From the NCBI GenBank assembly GCA_050246115.1, contig JBFWWP010000035.1:1-55753 (forward strand): a stretch of 55,753 nt of DNA, given 5' to 3'. Below are positions 51,089 through 55,753 of the stretch, one piece after another (within the stretch, counting starts at the first letter, position 1; each line of letters begins with the position of its first letter). A model generated the notes under the pieces. The model did no database searches. It was not told where the DNA came from and was given only the letters and a program-made list of their open reading frames with translations. The DNA comes from JBFWWP01 sp050246115. GTDB lineage: Bacteria; Planctomycetota; UBA8108; UBA1146; JAJFFE01. A program made the position numbers and the translations under genes.

Positions 51089-52714
51089 ATGGGGAGATTC
51101 TGCGGGTGGATCATCGGCGCCTTGGTGTTTGCCGGAGCGGCGAGCTTGCCTCGGGGACCCGACGCCGTCGCTGAGGACGCGAGCGACGCCGCGGCTTCCT
51201 CGGGTGCGGCCTCGCGCCCAGCTTGGCGGCCCGACGCCGAACTCGGCGCCGCCGCCCGCGCGCTCGCGGACGCATGGGGGGCGATCGACGCTTCCGAATC
51301 GGCTTGGGTGGGCAGTCCGACGGCGCTCGAGTTTCTGCTGCGCGCGGCGCGGGTGACTGCGGGTTCGCCCGCGTCCCCGTCGCACCCTGCGCCGTCGCCG
51401 CCGCCTTCGCCGCCGCCCCTCGACGCAACGCTGCGATCAGCTCTGCACACGCTCGCCGACAGCCCAGCTCATGATTCTCGAAGTCCCGGGTTTTTGCTGT
51501 TTCGGGACCGACGCACCTGGGACCAGCCCGAGCCGATCAAGCGCCTCGCACTCAACGCCCAGATGGCCGGCGTGTACGAAGAGGCGTTCCGGCTGACGGG
51601 CGACTCCCGGTTCGCCGCGGTGGCGCGGGCGGCACTCGACTGCGTGCTCCAGCTGCGCACGCAACGCCACGTCATGCAACGTGCCATCGGCAAGCCGGAG
51701 AGCGACGCCGAGGGCTCCACCGCGCCGCCTCGAATCGACCGCGAGGTCTCGACGGCGGCGAACGGCCTGGCCATCAGCGTGCTCGCGCGAGCTGGACGCA
51801 CATTCGGCGACGAGGCCTACCTGCGGGCAGCCGCGGGCGCAGCCGACTTCATGCTCCGGGAGTTCTTCGACGACCAGGGGCGGCTGATCCACCACTGGTC
51901 GGAAGCCGACTTCGATCGTCGGGCGGCGGCCGCGACCACGCGCGGCGAGCGTCATGCCAAGCCTGCGGCCGCGCCCGCCAAGCTCGAAGACTACGCGTTC
52001 TTCATTGCCGGCTTGCTGGATCTGTTCGAGTGCACCCAACGTCCGCGCTGGCTCGAGCGAGCGCTCGACCTGCAACGTCAGCTCGACTCCGCGCACTGGC
52101 GCGCGACACACCAGGACATCGCGCTCGGGGACGCCACGCGCGGGGACGCCACGTCAGGGCGCTACTCCTTCGAACCAGAGACGACGCCGAGTTCCGGGAG
52201 CTCTGATCCGTCGAGCTCCGGCGAGCACGCGGATGCCGAGATCCTCGATGGCGACGCGTGTGCGACGTCAAACCTCGTGCGTCTCCACGCGCTGACCGAT
52301 GACCCGAGTTTCCACGACCGAGCCACCCAGATCTTGGAGCGCCTGGCGACGCCAGCGTTCACTCGGGTGACCGCGGCCCCGCGCATCGCCTCGGCACTCG
52401 ACGGGTACTGCCGCCCTCCGTGCCGGGTGTTCATCGTGCGCAAAGGTCCCGACGACGACATAGTGCCCTTTCTCACCGTGCTAACGACGAATCTCGAGCC
52501 ACCGCGCGTCACCGTGGTTACCACCGCCGGCGTTGCCGCGGAGTTGCTCGCGCGGCTCGTCCCAGCGCTGGTTGGCAAGGACGCGCGCCTCGGTCGACCC
52601 ACCGCGTACGTCGTCTCGACCCAACGGACCTCGAGCGAGCCGCTGTTCACCGCGGAGGCGCTCGCCGCCGAGCTGGCGAAACTCCGCGCCGGGCGTCAGG
52701 ACGTTGCCCAGTGA
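51089..52714 (+). CDS. Secreted YyaL-like protein lacking the thioredoxin domain
   Basis: With the ATG at 51089 the 541-residue product starts with a short hydrophobic signal-like segment; two in-frame ATGs (50996 and 51002) and a GTG at 50957 lie upstream. Residues about 130-500 match the alpha/alpha-barrel half of YyaL/SPATA20-type proteins: LALNAQMAGVYEEAFRLTGD, AANGLAISVLARAGRTFGD, LEDYAFFIAGLLDLFECTQ, DGDACATSNLVRLHALTDD. The N-terminal DUF255/thioredoxin-like domain normally present is missing, and a low-complexity Ala/Pro/Ser region takes its place. A C-terminal segment (PPCRVFIVRKGPDDD and following) is also typical of the family. The role is unknown; relatives resemble N-acylglucosamine 2-epimerases. 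It overlaps the PLP-enzyme gene at GTGA. Confidence 0.8.
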   Translation: MGRFCGWIIGALVFAGAASLPRGPDAVAEDASDAAASSGAASRPAWRPDAELGAAARALADAWGAIDASESAWVGSPTALEFLLRAARVTAGSPASPSHPAPSPPPSPPPLDATLRSALHTLADSPAHDSRSPGFLLFRDRRTWDQPEPIKRLALNAQMAGVYEEAFRLTGDSRFAAVARAALDCVLQLRTQRHVMQRAIGKPESDAEGSTAPPRIDREVSTAANGLAISVLARAGRTFGDEAYLRAAAGAADFMLREFFDDQGRLIHHWSEADFDRRAAAATTRGERHAKPAAAPAKLEDYAFFIAGLLDLFECTQRPRWLERALDLQRQLDSAHWRATHQDIALGDATRGDATSGRYSFEPETTPSSGSSDPSSSGEHADAEILDGDACATSNLVRLHALTDDPSFHDRATQILERLATPAFTRVTAAPRIASALDGYCRPPCRVFIVRKGPDDDIVPFLTVLTTNLEPPRVTVVTTAGVAAELLARLVPALVGKDARLGRPTAYVVSTQRTSSEPLFTAEALAAELAKLRAGRQDVAQ

Positions 52715-53712
52715 AACCGACGCCGACGACACCGGTGGATCCGCCGAGGATCGATGCCGTGCGAGCGGCGCGCGCCCGACTGCGAACCTGGGTGCGTGAA
52801 ACGCCGATGTGGGAGTGGTGTGGAGGCGCCGTGGAGCGCCGCTTGCCCGCTGGCACCTCGGTCTTCATGAAGCTCGAGCTGTTTCAACATACGGGCAGCT
52901 TCAAGCCCCGCGGGGCCCTTTGCCAGATGCTCGACCTCGGAGCGGAGCAACTCGCGCGCGGGGTGACCGCGGTGAGCGCAGGCAACCATGCCATGGCCGT
53001 GGCATACGCGGCGCGCGCCCTCGGAACCACGGCCAAGGTCGTCATGCCGCAGAACGCGAACCCGTGGCGCGTGGCCGAGAGTCGTGCATATGGCGCCGAG
53101 GTGGTCTTGGTCGAGAACGTGCACCGAGCCTTCGAAGAGACGAAACGGATCGAGAGCGAGGAAGGGCGGGCGTTCGTGCACCCATTCGAGGGACCGGGCG
53201 CGGCTCTCGGCACGGCGACCCTGGGTCTCGAGCTTCTCGAACAACGAAGTGATCTCGAGGCGGTGATCGTTCCGATCGGCGGCGGCGGACTTTGCGCCGG
53301 AGTTGCTTGCGCGGTGAAGTCTCTCCGACCCGAATGCCGAGTCTATGGTGTCGAACCCGAAGGGGCCGACACCATGCACCGGAGCTTCGCGGCCGGCGAA
53401 TCTCGGGGGATCGACGCGGTGCGAACGATCGCGGACTCACTCGGCGCACCCCATGCTGCGCCGTACAGCTTCGAGCTGTGCCGACGCTTCGTCGATGAGC
53501 TGGTGCGCGTCGACGACAACGCTCTTCGAGGCGCGATGGCAACTCTCTTCACCGGCGCCAAGCTGGCCGTCGAACCGGCGGGTGCCGCAGCCACCGCGGC
53601 GTTGTTCGGCCCCCTCGCCGACCGGGTCGCCGGCCAGAGGGTCGCGGTCATCGTCTGCGGCTCGAACATCGACCTCCAGACCTACGGAAGGCTCACGGGG
53701 TGCGCTCCGTAG
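52711..53712 (+). CDS. PLP-dependent threonine/serine dehydratase-like enzyme
   Basis: The GTG start at 52711 overlaps the previous stop (GTGA). The 333-residue protein shows the fold-type II signature: KLELFQHTGSFKPRGA with PLP-binding Lys65, SAGNHAMAVAYAAR (89-102) for substrate binding, VIVPIGGGGLCAGVA (186-199) for the PLP phosphate, and a C-terminal VEPAGAAATAAL segment. The likely reaction is deamination of threonine or serine, though serine racemase-type activity is equally possible. There is no ACT regulatory domain, so it is probably a catabolic or housekeeping rather than an isoleucine-feedback-controlled enzyme. Its co-translation with the YyaL-like gene is the strongest contextual clue. 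Confidence 0.9.
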   Translation: MKPTPTTPVDPPRIDAVRAARARLRTWVRETPMWEWCGGAVERRLPAGTSVFMKLELFQHTGSFKPRGALCQMLDLGAEQLARGVTAVSAGNHAMAVAYAARALGTTAKVVMPQNANPWRVAESRAYGAEVVLVENVHRAFEETKRIESEEGRAFVHPFEGPGAALGTATLGLELLEQRSDLEAVIVPIGGGGLCAGVACAVKSLRPECRVYGVEPEGADTMHRSFAAGESRGIDAVRTIADSLGAPHAAPYSFELCRRFVDELVRVDDNALRGAMATLFTGAKLAVEPAGAAATAALFGPLADRVAGQRVAVIVCGSNIDLQTYGRLTGCAP

Positions 53713-54340
53713 GGTCCGTCCGAACGTCGGGGACCTCACCTCAACGGCTGCCGGCCCGGGCGCCCCGCCGGATCGGCCCGGCAAGTCCGACTGTCCGTGA
53801 ATCGAACGGCGCCGACGTACGCGACCGCGGCACCTCACGCCCGGACCGAGCACCCCTTCTCCGGCAAGGCGCCTCATTTCGAGCAGCGACGTGAAGGTCG
53901 CCGACCAAGATCCTAATGCATTGACGAGGCTTGATTTGTGGCAAAGGAGCCCCCCCGGGGAGGCGGCTCGAGCTCCCGACCGAGAAGTGCCCCGGCGCGG
54001 ACCGAAGCCGTCGGTTCAAGAAACTCGCCTTCCGCGTCCGAAACCCCAGTAGAGAGAATCGTTTAGAGTCAATCCCAGAGGGTGAGCGAAGGGATCCTGC
54101 GAGCCCGGAGCGACTCCATGAGGTAAGTTTTCTGGGTTCTACGAGGCGGCATCACCGGGATTTTTTGGGCCAGCTGGAACTTGGCCGCCGTCTTGCGTGT
54201 TGGTAGCTTGTTGAGATCGAACACAACGATGGCCGAGAGGCGATGCCTGGCTGGGCGCCGATAGCGCCGATAGCTCTGACAAGAGCGCGCAGCAGGACCG
54301 CATGCAGGCCGCCTCACCCACCGAAGGAAAGAAGGAGAAC
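53713..54340. other. Intergenic region upstream of the Cys-rich gene
   Basis: About 630 bases without a supported gene. It includes a short tandem duplication GCCGATAGC (54257-54265 and 54266-54274) and a less GC-rich stretch around 54040-54240 that probably contains the promoter and a long leader of the Cys-rich gene. I could not find a riboswitch or terminator that I would defend. Confidence 0.4.
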
Positions 54341-55240
54341 ATGAACAAGACGCTCGTTTTGATGCTCGGACTCGCACTGTGTAGCGGCAGCGTGGCGTAC
54401 GGTCAGTGTTGCAAGGGTGGCACCAAGGAAGCTGCGGCCAAGGGTGGCGACGGCTGCACCAAGGAAGCAGCGGCCAAGGGTGGCGACGGCTGCGCCAAGG
54501 AAGCGGCGGCCAAGGGTGGCGACGGCTGCACCAAAGAAGCGGCGGCCCCGGCTGGCGAAACCTGCGCGAAGGCGCCGGTCGCTCTCAGCAAGCAGATCGC
54601 CGACCTCGCGGCGAACGCGGAGAAGGGCTGCACCAAGTCCGCTGAGAAACTCGCGAGCCTCAAGAAGGCCTGCGGCACGGAAGACTGCGGCGAGTTCATG
54701 AAGAAGGTCGCCGAACTCGAGGCGTGCGCGGCCAAGGGTTGCGAAGAGAGCAAGACCAAGCTCGCCGCTCTGACCGCGAGCCTGAACCCGAAGACGCTGA
54801 GCCAGATGGTCACCGAGCTGGCCGCGAACGCGGAGAAGGGCTGCACCAAGTCCGCCGAGAAACTCGCGAGCCTCAAGAAGGCCTGCGGCACGGAAGACTG
54901 CGGCGAGTTCATGAAGAAAGTCGCGCAGCTCGAGGGCTACGCGGCGAATGGCTGCACCGAGAGCCAGACCAAGCTCGCGGCCATGACGAAGGAACTCACC
55001 GGCGAGTGCGCCACGAGCTGCGGCGACAAGACCAAAGCCGCTGGCACCGAAGCCAAGGGCGGCTGCTGTGGCGACAAGACCAAAGCGGCCGGCGCCGAAG
55101 CCAAGAGCGGCTGCTGTGGTGACAAGACCAAAGCGGCTGGCACCGAAGCCAAGAGCGGCTGCGGCGACAAGACGAAGCCGGCGAGCACCGAAGCCAAGGG
55201 CGGCTGCTGTGGCGACAAAGCCAAGACGGGCGCCAACTAA
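54341..55240 (+). CDS. Secreted Cys-rich, Lys-rich repeat protein of unknown function
   Basis: The ATG at 54341 is preceded by AAGGAG. The 299-residue product has a clear signal peptide (MNKTLVLMLGLALCSGSVAYG) and then three kinds of repeats. Residues about 34-69 are three copies of KGGDGC(T/A)KEAAA. Residues about 90-225 are two 71-residue helical units containing NAEKGCTKSAEKLASLKKA. Residues about 226-299 are five copies of a CGDKTKAAGTEAKGGC-like unit. By hand count the mature chain has about 24 cysteines, many in CC or regularly spaced pairs. I do not recognise the family. Metal binding or a disulphide-linked extracellular material are plausible. A strong intrinsic terminator follows. 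Confidence 0.85.
   Translation: MNKTLVLMLGLALCSGSVAYGQCCKGGTKEAAAKGGDGCTKEAAAKGGDGCAKEAAAKGGDGCTKEAAAPAGETCAKAPVALSKQIADLAANAEKGCTKSAEKLASLKKACGTEDCGEFMKKVAELEACAAKGCEESKTKLAALTASLNPKTLSQMVTELAANAEKGCTKSAEKLASLKKACGTEDCGEFMKKVAQLEGYAANGCTESQTKLAAMTKELTGECATSCGDKTKAAGTEAKGGCCGDKTKAAGAEAKSGCCGDKTKAAGTEAKSGCGDKTKPASTEAKGGCCGDKAKTGAN
54440..54547 (+). repeat. 36-bp in-frame tandem repeat, three copies
   Basis: Three units at 54440, 54476 and 54512 encode KGGDGC(T/A)KEAAA with almost no nucleotide difference. A shorter related unit (KGGTKEAAA) precedes them. Confidence 0.85.
54611..54924 (+). repeat. 213-bp-spaced direct repeat within the Cys-rich gene
   Basis: About 101 bases starting at 54611 recur starting at 54824 with two mismatches by hand comparison. 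They encode the NAEKGCTKSAEKLASLKKACG... helical unit. The high identity points to recent internal duplication. Confidence 0.85.
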
Positions 55241-55298
55241 CGGCTAACGAGGTCCGTGTCGCCGGCGCCGCCCCAGGGTGCCGGCCTCCGGAACGACA

Positions 55299-55336
55299 GA
55301 GGAGGGTGCCCCGCACGGGTGCCCTCCTCTTTTTCT
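55299..55336 (+). terminator. Rho-independent terminator of the Cys-rich gene
   Basis: GAGGAGGG (55299-55306) pairs with CCCTCCTC (55322-55329), extended by two G-U pairs and further G-C pairs around a short loop, and is followed at once by a T-rich run (TTTTTCTTCTT). It lies about 60 bp after the stop codon and is the clearest terminator in the window. Confidence 0.88.
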
Positions 55337-55555
55337 TCTTCAGGCTTCCCTTCCCACTGCAGCCGGCCTCCCCCTTCTGCTCGAACCGAGCGCTCGTCGA
55401 ATGACGTAGCGACCCGTCTACGATTAGGCTGAGTAGCCCTACCGCGGATCTTCCGGCTCAGCCTTGTCGATCACCTCGCGCGGACGGTCATGACTCCCGC
55501 GCTGCAGAAGGGATCTGACCTCGACCCAAAGGCGTTGCGGAAGACCTGATTGTCG

Positions 55556-55615
55556 ACGCTCGGTGACCGCGCCGGTGATCGACTCACCGTTGGCCACCGC
55601 AGTCCCGGCCTCGAC
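55556..55615. repeat. Sequence related to 33413-33480
   Basis: The word CGGTGACCGCGCCGGTGATCG here matches the one at 33416 except at one base, with weaker similarity continuing about 40 bases. Both are in noncoding DNA and read GDxAGDRLTxGxR in one plus-strand frame. Confidence 0.45.
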
Positions 55616-55710
55616 TTCACACCTGGGAGTATCGCCGACGCTCCCAATGCCCCGATCCCGGGACTATCTGGAATCGGTGGTCCACTACGGAATGGACCCT
55701 CTCTTCACCC

Positions 55711-55753
55711 CACCCCCCCGCCCCGCCCCTCGAGGGGCGGGGAGCGCACCTCC
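55711..55753. repeat. Dispersed GC-rich stem-loop repeat, copy 2 (cut by window end)
   Basis: Left arm CACCCCCCCGCCCCGCC (55711-55727), loop CCTCGA, right arm GGGGCGGGGAGCGCACCTCC (55734-55753). Arms are identical to the copy at 31062-31113; only the loop differs. The element runs to the last base of the window, so its full extent is unknown. Confidence 0.7.

Larger units (their letters stand above)
55337..55753. other. Terminal noncoding region
   Basis: The last 400 bases carry no gene I can support. They hold a stretch related to 33413-33480 (at about 55556-55615) and the second copy of the dispersed GC hairpin. A minus-strand frame across 55457-55660 reads smoothly (with GTAVANGESITGAVTE) but has no start codon after its upstream stop, so at most it is a fragment. 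Confidence 0.45.

Overview
The window looks like chromosomal DNA of a high-GC member of the Planctomycetota; this is inference from family content, not from a marker gene. Supporting signs are an ECF sigma factor of the planctomycete type (Sigma70_ECF/TIGR02999-like) beside a Ser/Thr kinase with a TPR tail, dockerin-like repeats of the form NLLDAVxxLSYLF, a multiheme cytochrome paired with a CRTAC1 (ASPIC/UnbV) protein, and very large Sec-exported surface proteins. I see no rRNA, tRNA, insertion sequence, CRISPR array or phage module.

Layout. 1-4.5 kb: a short KdsD-type sugar-phosphate isomerase, an ECF sigma factor, and on the opposite strand a kinase followed by a small membrane protein. 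5-19.3 kb: three consecutive plus-strand genes for exported proteins, namely an RHS/YD-repeat protein, a 2078-residue protein built on a 792-bp near-identical tandem repeat, and a protein with two P domains and a dockerin-like tail. 19.3-22.4 kb: a DUF4143 ATPase with a pair of perfect palindromes in its promoter region, and an alpha/beta hydrolase. 22.6-25.4 kb: methyltransferase, tiny membrane protein and membrane-bound sulfatase-like protein. 25.7-31 kb: a membrane b-type/pentaheme c/TPR protein overlapping a CRTAC1 protein, then a DinB protein. 31-33.7 kb: gene-poor, lower-GC stretch with one dockerin-C1q-like secreted protein, a dispersed GC hairpin and degraded sequence. 33.7-39.5 kb: a metallo-beta-lactamase/rhodanese protein, an ECF sigma factor fused through a membrane segment to about nine carboxypeptidase-regulatory-like domains, and a second DinB protein. 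39.6-49.1 kb: a 3138-residue secreted FG-GAP/FnIII/LamG giant on the minus strand. 49.4-55.7 kb: a LON-domain protein, an SRPBCC protein, a YyaL-like protein overlapping a PLP dehydratase, and a secreted Cys-rich repeat protein with a clear terminator.

The main themes are cell-surface architecture (RHS, tandem-repeat, P-domain, FG-GAP/LamG and C1q-like proteins), one-component or kinase-linked ECF regulation, and periplasmic electron transfer. The best candidates for something under-described are the sigma-factor/extracytoplasmic fusion with an internal in-frame start, the three-gene RHS/tandem-repeat/P-domain operon, and the Cys-rich repeat protein. All functional assignments are from reading motifs by eye; no database search was run.
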